A DNA stretch of 64,000 nt from positions 5,434,510 to 5,498,509 of the forward strand of contig CM032816.1 in assembly GCA_019155185.1 (NCBI GenBank). The letters run 5' to 3'. The notes under the pieces were generated by a model. It saw nothing but the letters and a program-made list of their open reading frames with translations, made no database searches and was not told the DNA's origin. Positions 25,332 to 38,733 of the stretch are shown here, piece after piece (positions within the stretch are counted from its first letter, which is position 1; the number at the start of each line of letters is the position of its first letter). A program made the translations under genes and the position numbers. Source of the DNA: Beaufortia kweichowensis (taxonomy: Eukaryota; Chordata; Actinopteri; Cypriniformes; Gastromyzontidae).

Positions 25332-27385
25332 AATTAAAAACATGTAAATAAAAGAAAAAAGAAAAAATCGCTGCATTTTAAAGTAACATTTTATTAAAGT
25401 ATTCTCAGGTAACAGGTTGATTCTGACAACAGAAACAGTAATTATCAAATAAAACGGAAAAATATTGCATCTGTGTCAGAAGTGCTGTGAAGCCGGAGAA
25501 AATCTGTATCTTTCCTCTTCTTCACAGCTTGCTTGCTCCTGTTGGAAAAAGACGAGATCATTATTTTAAAGTAATTTTCTGTAACATACATTATATTTTT
25601 CACTACAAAAATATAGGCCTTCATCGTTGCTTTTTCAAATAATCGTATGTTCTTTTTACGATTCACATCTAATATATACGAATTAGTCACTTCGTATAAC
25701 ACGTACTGGTCTAGAGATCAGGTTGGATTACATGTGTCAGAAGTCAAGATGAAAAACAGTAAAAGTGTTTGAAAGCAATACAAACCTTGTTGCTGCTTGT
25801 GTTTATTGAGCTCCTGAACCATCTGCCATCAGTCTGGACATGGCTCTTCCTCCGGAGATTCTCGGAAATATATTCCCATATTGAAGATCCTTTGAAGTTC
25901 GAGTCGTGAGCCCGAGTAGCGCGGAGTTGTAGCTCGAATCGTAGCCGAGAGTCGGAGGAGCGTGCCTCTCACCGATTCATTGGCAGGCAGATCAGCATCC
26001 CGCCCATTACTCCGTATGGTGAAGTAGAGAATAGAAACGTTAACATTAATGGTAAACCATAATGTCGTTTCGTTAGCCTCATTGGAGTCCATTCAAGCTC
26101 TGTGCATTACATGTGTACATTTTAGTTGCCATTTTGATCTCAATTGGGTTTTACTCTCGAAATTGTGTTCAGACGGTTTTGTTGGTTTGAGCACGATCGT
26201 TTCAGGCCGATCTTTCAAGCGTAGCCTAATAAACTCACGAGTCGATGTAAAGTCCATTCACCTCACCCGCCTCTTCTTCCGCTTCCTGACTCCTCGCATC
26301 TTTCTGTCATGGTTTTACATAATTGGCGGGCTTTGTCGGACAGAGTTAAAACCTGCCTGCTGGTTTGCAAACGCACGGCCTCGTTTATTTTCACCGAACA
26401 AGATAGTCTCGGCAAAGAACAAGACGAATAGTGGGTTTTTTCACCGATCGAGGACAGATACAGAAACGGTTTGGGAGGGGGTGCTCTTGGCCACAGCCAC
26501 CAGCATGTGTCGCTGTATCGCCCTTTGATTTCGGGTAGTGAGGTTTACACACTGCACAGTTTACACACACCAACTTAAGCAGCGGTCGTAGTTTTCCATA
26601 AATTGTTCGGAGATTTTCGTTTTTCGGAGATGCTCAAAACTTTTAAGATGCACTAAGTTTGCTGGGTAAATAAAGACAGTCTGTATGAATGGGTCATTTT
26701 TTTACAATGTTTAGTTCGCATTTATTATTTCAGTGTTTCCAGTGTGGGCATACAAGTTTTCATTGTCATCGTGTTATTGGTGGCACATGAATTAACACAC
26801 ACGTCATTGTTTTGCACCTTGACTATTGTTGAATACAGGAATTAAATAAAGTTTATTATTATTTTATTGCTATTAAAAATCACTTAACAAAAACACACAG
26901 ACTCAAGTTCGCCATCGTTTTACTTTGGGATGTTTCGGTTTTCCGTAGATGTTTAAAACTTTCGGAGATGGACCAAACCTTTGGGTTCGAGTGGAAAATC
27001 TATTTGAATAGGTGTAACAGGAATTTTGTCACTATTTAGAGTTTGCATTTACACCTTTTTCCAAATATGGCCATAATGTTCTTCTACCCAAATCAACACC
27101 TGAGATTAAAAAGATATACAGAACAAAAAGAAAAGATTTCAATTGTCATGGCAGAACCGAAAATAAAATATATTTGAGGAGAGATTTGTTCATTTAAAAT
27201 GTAAGATCTATACAACGACCAGATGCTATTTAAAGAGTGTATTGAAAGTGAATTGTTTCTGTTATTATTGTGCTGATGGCACATGAATTAAAAAACATCT
27301 TATAATATTTTGATTATTTTGCACTTATACTGGTCACAGAAACCTTTGTTGTGGAGATCGTTACCGTTTATAATTATTTTCTCAC
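25332..27385. repeat. Array unit 1 (core only; no P, no B)
   Basis: Starts at the N gap. At 25745-25765 GATGAAAAACAGTAAAAG shows absence of P; at about 27155-27178 GAACCGAAAATAAAATATA shows absence of B. Carries the GAGCACGATCGTTTCAGG variant typical of P-lacking units. Confidence 0.9.
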
Positions 27386-29700
27386 AATTAAAAAACATGT
27401 AAATAAAAGAAAAGAAAAATCGCTGCATTTTAAAGTAACATTTTTATTAAAGTATTCTCAGGTAACAGGATTGATTCTGACAACAAAACAGTAATTATCA
27501 AATAAAACGGAAAAAATATTGCAACTGTGTCCAGAAGTGCTGTGAAGCCGGAGAAAATCTGGATCTTATCTTTCCTCTTCTTCACAGCTTGCTTTGCTCC
27601 TGTTGGAAAAAGCAGAGATCATTATTTTTTAGTAATTTTCTGTAACACATTATATTTTTCACTACAAAAATATAGGCCTTCATCGTTGCTTTTCAAATAA
27701 TCGTATGTTCTTTTACGATTCACATCTAATATATACGAATTAGTCACTTCCTGTATAACATGTACGAATTCCCCGAGAGATCAGGTTGGATTACATGTGT
27801 CAGAAGTCAAGATGAAAACGTCTCAGGTTACGTATGATAACCCTTTGTTCCCCTGAGAGGGAACGAGACGCTTTCGCGTCATTCGCATTGAGTTCGCTTT
27901 CTTGAAGGGAACGTCTCAGGTTACGTTATGTAACCCTTGTTCCCTGAGAGGGAACGAGATCGCTTCGTCATTTCATTGATTGAGTTCCCTTTGAAGGGAA
28001 CGTCTCAGGTCACATGATGTAACCCTTGTTCCTCTCCGGGAACAAAGGTTGGTTACATCGTAATCTGAGACGTTCCCTTTCAAGGAACAGTAAAAATGTT
28101 TGAAAGCAATACAAACCTTGTTGCTGCTTTTTGTTTATTGAGCTCCTGGACCATCTGCCATCAGTCTGGACGATGGCTCTTCCTCCGGATATTCTCGGAA
28201 ATATATTCCGATATTGAAGATCCTTTGAAGTTCGAAGTCGTAGCCCGAGTAGCCGGAGTCGTGCTCCGAATCGTTAGCCCGAAGTGGGGAGCGTGCCTCT
28301 CACCGATTCATTGGCAGGCAGATCAGCATCCCGCCCATTACTCCGTATGGTGAAGTAGAGAATAGAAACGTTAACATTCATGGTGACCATAATGTCGTTT
28401 CGTTAGCCTCATTGAGTCCATTCAAGCTCTCCAGCATTACATGTGTACATTTTAGTTGCCATTTTGATCTCAATTGGGTTTTACTCACACAATTGTGTTC
28501 AGACGGTTTTGCTGGTTTTGGCTTCACAGGCCGATCTTTCGCGTAGCCTAATAAACTCACGAGTCGATGTAAAGTCCATTCACCTCACCCGCCTCTTCTT
28601 CCGGCTTCCTGACTCCTCGCATCTTTCTGTCATGGTTTGCATAATTGGCGTGGCTTTGTCGGACAGAGTTAAAACCTGCCTGCTGGTTTGCAAAACGCAC
28701 GGCCTCGTTTATTTTCACCGAACAAGATAGTCTCGGCAAAGAACCGACGAATAGTGGGTTTTTCACCGATCGAGGACAGATACAGAAACGGTTTGGGAGG
28801 TGCTGTGGCCACAGCCACCAGCATGTGTCGCTGTATCGCCCTTTGATTTCGGGTAGTGAGGTTTACACTGCACAGTTTACACACACTAACTTAAGTGCGT
28901 CGTAGTTTTTTCCATAAATTGTTCGGAGATTTTCGTTTTTCGGAGATGTTCAAAACTTTTTAAGATGCACTAAGTTTCTGGGTAAATAAAGACAGTCTGT
29001 ATGAATGGGTCATTTTACAATGTTTAGTTCGCATTTATTATTTCAGTGTTTCCAGTGTGGGCATGAAGTTTTCATTGTCATCGTGTTATTGGTGGCACAT
29101 GAATTAACACACACGTCATTGTTTTTGCACCTTGACTATTGTTGAATACAGAATTAAATAAAGTTTATTATTATTTTATTGCTATTAAAAAATCACTTAA
29201 CAAAAACACACAGACTCAAGTTCGTCATCGTTTTACTTGGGATGTTTCGGGTTTTCCGTAGATGTTTAAAACTTTCGGGAGATGGACCAAACCTTTGGGT
29301 TCGAGTGGAAAATCTATTTGAATAGGTGTAACAGGGAATTTTGTCACTATTTAGAGTTTGCATTTACACCTTTTTCCAAATATGGCCATAATGTTCTTCT
29401 ACCCAAATCAACACCTGAGACATAAAAAGATATACAGAACAAAGAAAAGATTTCAAATTGTCATGGCAGAACCGAAAATAAAATATATTTGAGGAGAGAT
29501 TTGTTCATTTAAAATGTAAGATCTATACAACGACCAGATGCTATTTAAAAGAGTGTATTGAAAGTGAATTGTTTCTGTTATTATTGTGCTGATGGCACAT
29601 GAATTAAAAAACATCTTATAATATTTTGATTATTTTGCACTTATACTGGTCACAGAAACCTTTGTTGTGGAGATCGTACCGTTTATAATTATTTTCTCAC
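27386..29700. repeat. Array unit 2 (P present at 27818-28087, no B)
   Basis: P contains three subunits, the last forming the terminal palindrome. This is the only P-carrying unit without B, so it is probably a recombinant between the two unit classes. Confidence 0.9.
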
Positions 29701-32700
29701 AATTAAAAACATGTAAATAAAAAGAAAAGAAAATCGCTGCATTTTAAAGTAACATTTTTATTAAAGTATTCTCCTCAGGTAACAGATTGATTCTGACAAC
29801 AAAAACAGTAATTATCAAATAAAACGGAAAAAATATTGCAACTGTGTCAGAGGTGCTGTGAAGCCGGAGAAAATCTGGATCTTATCTTTCCTCTTCTTCA
29901 CAGCTTGCTTGCTCCTGTTGGAAAAACGAGATCATTATTTTTAGTAATTTTCTGTAACACATTATATTTTCACTACAAAAATATAGGCCTTCATCGTTAC
30001 TTTTCAAATAATCGTTATGTTCTTTTTACGATTCACATCTAATATATACGAATTAGTCACTTCTGTATAACATGTACGAATTCCCGAGAGATCAGGTTGG
30101 ATTACATGTGTCAGAAGTCAAGATGAAAACGCCCTCAGGTTACGTATGTAACCCTTTGTTCCCTGAGAGGGAACGAGACGCTGCGTCATTCGCATTGAGT
30201 TCGGTTTCAAAGGAACGTCTCAGGTTACGCATGCAAAACCCTTGTTCCCTGAGAGGGAACGAGACGCTGCGTCATTAAGCATTGATATTCCTTTTGAAGA
30301 GGAACGTCTCAGGTTACGTATGTAACCCTTGTTCCCTCTCCGGGAACAAGGTTATACATACGTAATCTGGAGACGTTCCCTTTCAAGGGAACAGTAAAAG
30401 TGTTTGAAAGCAATACAAACCTTGTTGCTGCTTTTGTTTATTGAGCTCCTGGACCATCTGCCATCAGTCTGGACATGGCTCTTCCTCCGGATATTCTCGG
30501 GAAATATATTCCGATATTGAAGATCCTTTGAAGTTCGAGTCGTAGCCCGAGTAGCCGGAGTCGTAGCTCGAATCGTAGCCCGAGTCGGAGGAGCGTGCCT
30601 CTCACCGATTCATTGGCAGGCAGATCAGCATCCGCCCATTACTCCGTTATGGTGAAGTAGAGAATAGAAACGTTAACATTCATGGTGACCATAATGTCGT
30701 TTCGTTAGCCTCATTGAGTCCATTCAAGCTCTGTGCATTACATGTGTACATTTTAGTTGCCATTTTGATCTCAATTGGGTTTTACTCACAATTGTGTTCA
30801 GACGGTTTTGCTGGTTTTTGCTTCACAGGCCGATCTTTCGCGTAGCCTAATAAACTCACGAGTCGATGTAAAGTCCATTCACCTCACCCGCCTCTTCTTC
30901 CGCTTCCTGACTCCTCGCATCTTTCTGTCATGGTTTTGCATAATTGGCGTGGCTTTGTCGGACAGAGTTAAAACCTGCCTGCTGGTTTGCAAACGCACGG
31001 CCTCGTTTATTTTCACCGAACAAGATAGTCTCGGCAAAGAACCGACGAATAGTGGGTTTTTTCACCGATCGAGGACAGATACAGAAACGGTTTGGGGGGT
31101 GCTGTGGCCACAGCCACCAGCATGTGTCGCTGTATCGCCCTTTGATTTCGGGTAGTGAGGTTTACACACTGCACAGTTTACACACACTAACTTAAGTGCG
31201 GTCGTAGTTTTTTTCCATAAATTGTTCGGAGATTTTCGTTTTTTCGGAGATGTTCAAAACTTTTAAGATGCACTAAGTTTCTGGGTAAATAAAGACAGTC
31301 TGTATGAATGGGTCATTTTTACAATGTTTAGTTCGCATTTATTATTTCAGTGTTTCCAGTGTGGGCATGAAGTTTTCATTGTCATCGTGTTATTGGTGGC
31401 ACATGAATTAACACACACGTCATTGTTTTGCACCTTGACTATTGTTGAATACAGGAATTAAATAAAGTTTATTATTATTTTATTGCTATTAAAAATCACT
31501 TAACAAAAACACACAGACTCAAGTTCGTCATCGTTTTACTTAGGATGTTTCGGTTTTCCGTAGATCTTTAAAACTTTCGGAGATGGACCAAACCTTTGGG
31601 TTCGAGTGGAAAATCTATTTGAATAGGTGTAACAGGAATTTTGTCACTATTTAGAGTTTGCATTTACACCTTTTTTTTCCAAATATGGCCATAATGTTCT
31701 TCTACCCAAATCAACACCTGAGACATAAAAGATATACAGAACAAAAGAAAAGATTTCAATTGTGATGGCAGAACCGAAAATGTAAAAAATAAGAATAAAC
31801 CTAAGATTATGTCTTTGCATTTTGAAATACTCAGGGTCATCATTTCTTTTAAAATGTTTTATTTTAGGGGGCAGTATGGCACAGTCAATTATTCGCTTTT
31901 TACTGGTTAGTTTTAAATGGTACAACACATTGTTTCATTTAATGTAAAATTTGGATTTTCTGTAGTTTTAACATCTCCTGCATGTTCTCTTATATTTGTA
32001 ATATACTTTATAAACATCATTCCGGAGAGAGCTTTTGTTCTGGAACTTATGAGAACTTAAACTGACCAACATGACATCAACATGATTTTGTCGCGATGTA
32101 CAGGCCTGCTAGAAAGTAAAATAAGTAAAATAAAATAAATCATAACAGCCAGAGAAAGCCAGAGGGCATACCTCTCTGCTGCGGATTGCATGTTGGCCTA
32201 CTGTTGATTTGCATAAGCAAAATAAGTGGAAATCTGCGAAAATTTGCATGTTAGCCAACATTCACACACACACACACCTCTCTTGTTTTACGTTATATGG
32301 AACTTTAACAGTGGTCATAATGCCGGACATGCAGAAATCCACATAATTAAGTATCCTGTCAGGTTAAATCAAAATGTATGATTTAAAATTATTCGAATAA
32401 CAAACGTTTGACTTTTGCTAGAAATTGTGTGTTGAAGCTCGTAATTATTGTGTTGCCAATAAATACAGTTTTAAATGAATTGTTTTATTGAAAGAAACGT
32501 CACAGAAATTTAACGCATTTAGATCAATGTTTTATTAAAGGTTTCAAAATAAAATACGTTTGACCGATTCATGCCGTAAAACAGTTAGGCCTACCACGAA
32601 AATAAATCACAAAACAGTGGATATAACAAATAAAAGTGGAGAAAATTATGCCCATTCCTCCCCCAAATCATCATCTCGGACATAACACCGACATACAGAG

Positions 32701-33067
32701 CAAATAGAATTCAATTGTGATAGCAGAACCGAAAATTGTTGAAAATAAAAATAAACCTACTACGTCTTTACATTTTGTAATACTCAGGGTCATCATTTTA
32801 TTTGAAATATTTTATTTTAGGGTCTCTCTTTGTACTAAAATAATCAATAAAATATATTTGAGGAGAGATTTGTTCATTTAAAATGTAAGATCTATACAAC
32901 GACCAGATGCTATTTAAAGAGTGTATTGAAAGTGAATTGTTTCTGTTATTATTGTGCTGATGGCACATTAATTAAAAACATCTTATAATATTTTGATTAT
33001 TTTGCACTTATACTGGTCACAGAAACCTTTGTTGTGGAGATTGTACCGTTTATAATTATTTTCTCAC
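29701..33067. repeat. Array unit 3 (P at 30130-30391, B at 31782-32848)
   Basis: Full-length type. B includes AGGGGGCAGTATGGCACAG, a short CA run near 32265, and a second diverged GCAGAACCGAAAAT near its right end. Confidence 0.9.
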
Positions 33068-35134
33068 AATTAAAAACATGTAAATAAAAGAAAAAGAAAA
33101 TGGCTGCATTTTAAAGTAACATTTTGGATTAAAAGTATTCTCAGGTAACAGGTTGATTCTGACAACAAAACAGTAATTATCAAATAAAATGGAAAAAATA
33201 TTGCATCTGTGTCAGAAGTGCTGTGGAGCCGGAGAAAATCTGTATCTTTCCTCTTCTTCACAGCTTGCTTGCTTGTTCCTGTTGGAAAAAAAGAGATCAT
33301 TATTTTTTTGAATTTTCTGTAACACATTATATTTTCACTACAAAAATATAGTGCCTTCATCGTTGCTTTTTTCAAATAATCGCTATGTTCTTTTACGATT
33401 CACATCTAATATATACGAATTAGTCACTTCATTATAACAAGCGTACGAATTCCAGAGGAGATCAGGTTGGATTACATGTGTCAGAAGTCAAGATGAAAAA
33501 CAGTAAAAGTGTTTTGAAAGCAATACAAACCTTGTTGCTTGCTTGTGTTTATTGGAGCTCCTGGACCATCTGCCATCAGTCTGGACATGGCTAATTCCTC
33601 CGGAGATTCTCGGGAAATATATTCCAATATTGAAGATCCTTTGAAGTCCGAGTCGTTTTGCCAAGAGTAGCCCGAGTCGGAGGTGCGTAGTCTCTCACCG
33701 ATTCATTGGCAGGCAGATCAGCATCCCGCCCATTACTCCGTATGGTGAAGGAGAGAATAGAAACGTTAACATTAATGGTGACCATAATGTCGTTTCGTTA
33801 GCCTCGGGAGTCCATTCAAGCTCTGTGCATTACATGTGTACATTTTAGTTGCCATTTTGATCTCAATTGGCTTTTACTCACAATTGTGTTCAGACAGTTT
33901 TGCTGGTTTGAGCACGATCGTTTCAGGCCGATCTTTCGCGTAGCCTAATAAACTCACGAGTCGATGTAAAGTCCATTCACCTCACCCGCCTCTTCTTCCG
34001 CTTCCTGACTCCTCGCATCTTTCTGTCATGGTTTGCATAATTGGCGTGGCTTTGTCGGACAGAGTTAAAACCTGCCTGCTGGTTCTGCAAACGCACGGCC
34101 TCGTTTATTTTCACCGAACAAGATAGTCTCGGCAGTGAACTTACGAATGAGTGGGTTTTCACCGATCGAGGACAGATACAGAAACGGTTTGGGAGGGGGT
34201 GCTGTAATACAGCCACCAGCATGTGTCGCTGTATCGCCCTTTGATTTCGGGTGGGAAGGTTTTACACACTGCACAGTTTACACACACTAACTTAAGTGCG
34301 GTCGTAGTTTTTCCATCAATTGTTCGGAGATTTTCGTTTTTTTTCGGAGATGTTCAAAACTTTTAAGTTTCACTAAGTTTCTGGGTAAATAAAGACAGTC
34401 TGTGTGAATGGGTCATTTTACAATGTTTAGTTCTCATTTATTATTTCAGTGTTTCCAGTGTGGGCATGAAAAAAGTTTTCATTGTCATCGTGTTATTGGT
34501 GGCACATGAATTAACACACACGTCATTGTTTTTAAAACCTTGACTATTGTTGAATACAGAATTAAATAAAGTTTATTATTATTTTATTGCTATTAAAAAT
34601 CACTTAACAAAAACACACAGACTCAAGTTCGTCATCGTTTTACTTGGGATGTTTCGGTTTCCGTAGATGTTTAAATTTTTCGATGATCCCCTGGACCAAA
34701 CCTTTGGGTTCGAGTGGAAAATCTATTTGAATAGGTGTAACAGGGAATTTTGTCACTATTTAGAGTTTGCATTTACACCTTTTTTTCCAAATATGGCCAT
34801 AATGTTCTTCTAAGGAAATCAACACCTGAGACATAAAAAGATATACAGGAAAAAGAAAAGATTTCAATTGTGATGGCAGAACCGAAAATAAAATATATTT
34901 GAGGAGAGATTTGTTCATTTTAAAAAGTGTAAGGAGATATACAAAACGACCAGATGCTATTTAAAGTGATGCAGTTGAAAGTGAATTGTTTTTTCTGTTA
35001 TTATTGTGCTGATGGCACATGAATTCAAAACATCTTATAAGAAAGTTAGAGGCAGAGAATTTCTCACTTATACTGGTCACAGAAACCTGAGTTGCCGTTG
35101 TGGAGATTGTACCGTTTATAATTTATTTTCTCAC
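33068..35134. repeat. Array unit 4 (core only)
   Basis: Lacks P (33490) and B (34882). A stretch at 35040-35065 (AAAGTTAGAGGCAGAGAATT) replaces the usual ATATTTTGATTATTTTGCAC of other units, and this unit has more scattered differences than most. Confidence 0.9.
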
Positions 35135-38100
35135 AATTAAAAACATGTAAATAAAAGAAAAAAAGAAAATGGCTGCATTTTAAAGTAACATTTTATTAAA
35201 GTATTCTCAGGGTAACAGATTGATTCTGACAACAGAAACAGTAATTATCAAATAAAGCGGAAAAATATTGCAACTGTGTCAGAAGTGCTGTGAAGCCGGA
35301 GAAAATCTGGATCTTATCTTTCCTCTTCTTCACAGCTTGCTTGCTCCTGTTGGAAAAAAGCGAGATCATTATTTTTTAGTAATTTTCTGTAACACATTAT
35401 ATTTTCACTACAAAAATATAGGCCTTCATCGTTGCTTTTTCAAATAATCGTATGTTCTTTTACGATTCATCTCATATCTTAATTATATAGCATGAATTCG
35501 AGTCAGGTTGGATTACATGTGTCGAAGTCAAGATAACATCTCGGAGTACGAATTAACCCTTGAGAGATCAGAGTTGGATTACGCTGTGTCATTAGCATTC
35601 AGTTCGATGAAAAACGTCTCAGGTTACGTATGTAACCCTTGTTCCCCGAGGCGAGCGTCATTAAGCATTGGGTTAAGCGAAGGAACGTCTCCAGGTTCAC
35701 GGTAACGAGACGCTGCGTCATTAGCATTGAGTTCATTGAAGGGCGTCTCAGGTTACGTATGTAACCCTTGAGAGGGAAGGCGTCATTAGCATTGAGTTAA
35801 GCGAAGGGAGCGTCTCGGGTTATCATTCGCGTGACGTTAAGCGAACGTCTCTTGTTGTAACCCTTGTTCCCGAGAGGAACGAGACGCTGCGTCATTCGAG
35901 TTCCTTGAGTTCCCTTGTCCCCTGAGAGGAACGAGGCGCTGCGTCATTCGCATTGAGTTCCCTTGAAGGAACGTCTCAGGTATGTAACCCTTGTTCCCTC
36001 TCCGGGAACAAGGGTTACATACGTAATCTGAGACGTTCCCTTCAAGGGAACAATAAAGATGTTTGAAAGCAATACAAACCTTGTTGCTGCTTTTGTTTAT
36101 TGAGCTCCTGGACCATCTGCCATCCAGTCTGGACATGGATCTTCCTCGGATATTCTCGGAAAATATATTCCGATATTGAAGATCCTTTGAAGTTCGAGTC
36201 GTAGCCCGAGTAGCGGATCCGTAGCTCGAATCGTTAGCCAGTCGGAGGGCGTGCCTCTCACCGATTCATTGGCAGGCAGATCAGCATCCCGCCCATTACT
36301 CCGTATGGTGAAGTAGAGAATAGAAACGTTAACATTCATGGTGACCATAATGTCGTTTCGTTAGCCTCGATGAGTCCATTCAAGCTCTGTGCATTACATG
36401 TGTACATTTTAGTTGCCATTTTGATCTCAATTGGGTTTTACTCACAACTGTGTTCAGAGCCGGTTTTGCTGGTTTTGCTTCGTTTCAGGCCGATCTTTAA
36501 GCGTAGCCCTAATAAACTCCGCGAGTCGATGTAAAGTCCATTCACCTCACCCGCCTCTTCTTCCGCTTCCTGACTCCTCGCATCTTTCTGTCATGGTTTG
36601 CATAATTGGCGTGGCTTTGTCGGACAGAGTTAAAACCTGCCTGCTGGTTTGCAAAGCGCCGCGGCCTCGTTTATTTTCACCGAACAAGATAGTCTCGGCA
36701 AAGAACCGACGAATAGTGGGTTTTCACCGATCGAGGACAGATACAGAAACGGTTTGGGAGGGTGCTAATGACCACAGCCACCAGCATGTGTCGCTGTATC
36801 GCCCTTTGATTTCGGGTAGTGAGGTTTACACACTGCACAGTTTACACACACTAGCTTAAGTCGCGGTGCCGTAGTTTTCCATAAATTGTTCGGAGATTTT
36901 CGTTTTTTCGGAGATGTTCAAAACTTTTAAGATGCACTAAGTTTCTGGGTAAATAAAGACAGTCTGTATGAATGGGTCATTTTACAATGTTTAGTTCGCA
37001 TTTATTATTTCAGTGTTTCCAGTGTGGGCATGAAGTTTTCATTGTCATCGTGTTATTGGTGGCACATGAATTAACACACACGTCATTGTTTTGCACCTTG
37101 ACTATTGTTGAATACAGAATTAAATAAAGTTTATTATTATTTTATTGCTATTAAAATCACTTAACAAAAACACACAGACTCAAGTTAGGTCATCGTTTTA
37201 CTTGGGATGTTTCGGGTTTTCAGTAGATGTTTAAAACTTTCGGAGATGGACCAAACCTTTGGGTTCGAGTGGAAAATCTATTTGAATAGGTGTAACAGGG
37301 AATTTTGTCACTATTTAGAGTTTGCATTTACACCTTTTTTCCAAATATGGCCATAATGTTCTTCTACCCAAATCAACACCTGAGACATAAAAGATATACA
37401 GAACAAAGAAAAGATTTCAATTGTGATGGCAGAACCGAAAATGTAAAAAATAAGAATAAACCTAAGATTATGTCTTTGCATTTTGAAATACTCAGGGTCA
37501 TCATTTCTTTTAAAATGTTTTATTTTTAGGGGGCAGTATGGCACAGTCAATTATTCGCTTTTTTACTGGTTAGTTTTTAAATGGTACAACACATTGTTTC
37601 ATTTAATGTAAAATTTGGATTTTTCTGTAGTTTTAACATCTCCTGCATGTTCTCTTATATTTGTAATATACTTTATAAACATCATTCGGAGAGAGCTTTT
37701 GTTCTGGAACTTATGAGAACTTAAACTGACCAACATGACATCAACATGATTTTGTCGCGATGTACAGGCCTGCTAGAAAGTAAAATAAGTAAAATAAAAT
37801 AAATCATAACAGCCAGAGAAGCCAGAGGGCATACCTCTCTACTGCGGATTGCATGTTGGCCTACTGTTGATTTGCATAAGCAAAATAAGTGGAAATCACG
37901 AGAAATTTGCATGTTAGCCAACATTCACACACACACACACCTCTCTTGTTTTACGTTATATGGAACTTTAACAGTGGTCATAATGCGGACATGCAGAAAT
38001 CCACATAATTAAGTATCCTGTCAGGTTAAAATCAAAATGTATGATTTAAAATTATTCGAATAACAAACGTTTGACTTTTGCTAGAAATTGTGTGTTTGAA

Positions 38101-38733
38101 GCTCGTAATTATTGTGTTGCCAATAAATACAGTTTTAAATGAATTGTTTTATTGAAAGAAACGTCACAGAAATTTAACGCATTTAGATCAATGTTTTATT
38201 AAAGGTTTCAAATAAAATACGTTTGACCGATTCATGCCGTAAAACAGTTAGGCCTACCACGAAAATAAATCACAAAACAGTGGATATAACAAATAAAAGT
38301 GGAGAAAATTATGCCCATTCCTCCCCAAATCATCATCTCGGACATAACACACCGACATACAGAGCAAATAGAATTCAATTGTGATAGCAGAACCGAAAAT
38401 TGTTGAAAATAAAAATAAACCTACTACGTCTTTACATTTTGTAATACTCAGGGTCATCATTTTATTTGAAATATTTTATTTTTAGGGTCTCTCTTTGTAC
38501 TAAAATAATCAATAAAATATATTTGAGGAGAGATTTGTTCATTTAAAATGTAAAGATCTATACAACGACCAGATGCTATTTAAAGAGTGTATTTAAAGTG
38601 AATTGTTTCTGTTATTATTGTGCTGATGGCACATTAATTAAAAACATCTTATAATATTTTGATTATTTTGCACTTATACTGGTCACAGAAACCTTTGTTG
38701 TGGAGATTGTACCGTTTATAATTATTTTCTCAC
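35135..38733. repeat. Array unit 5 (enlarged, irregular P at 35536-36050; B at 37442-38513)
   Basis: P is about 515 bp with irregular, partly scrambled subunits (several lose their GTTCCCTGAGAGGG part), unlike the regular ~84-bp subunits of unit 13. This may be real decay or a badly resolved assembly consensus. Confidence 0.88.

Noticed and set aside
25224..25448. ORF spanning the N gap
   Set aside because: More than a third of its codons are unknown bases; an artefact.
26049..26528. 159-aa plus-strand ORF in array unit 1, and related 60-142-aa ORFs in other units
   Set aside because: The same DNA is open in several frames on both strands, and length changes with the G-run and small indels between copies. 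No recognised domain.
27818..28087. CRISPR-like repeat pattern in P inserts
   Set aside because: Subunits are contiguous ~84-bp tandem repeats without unique spacers, in a vertebrate genome.
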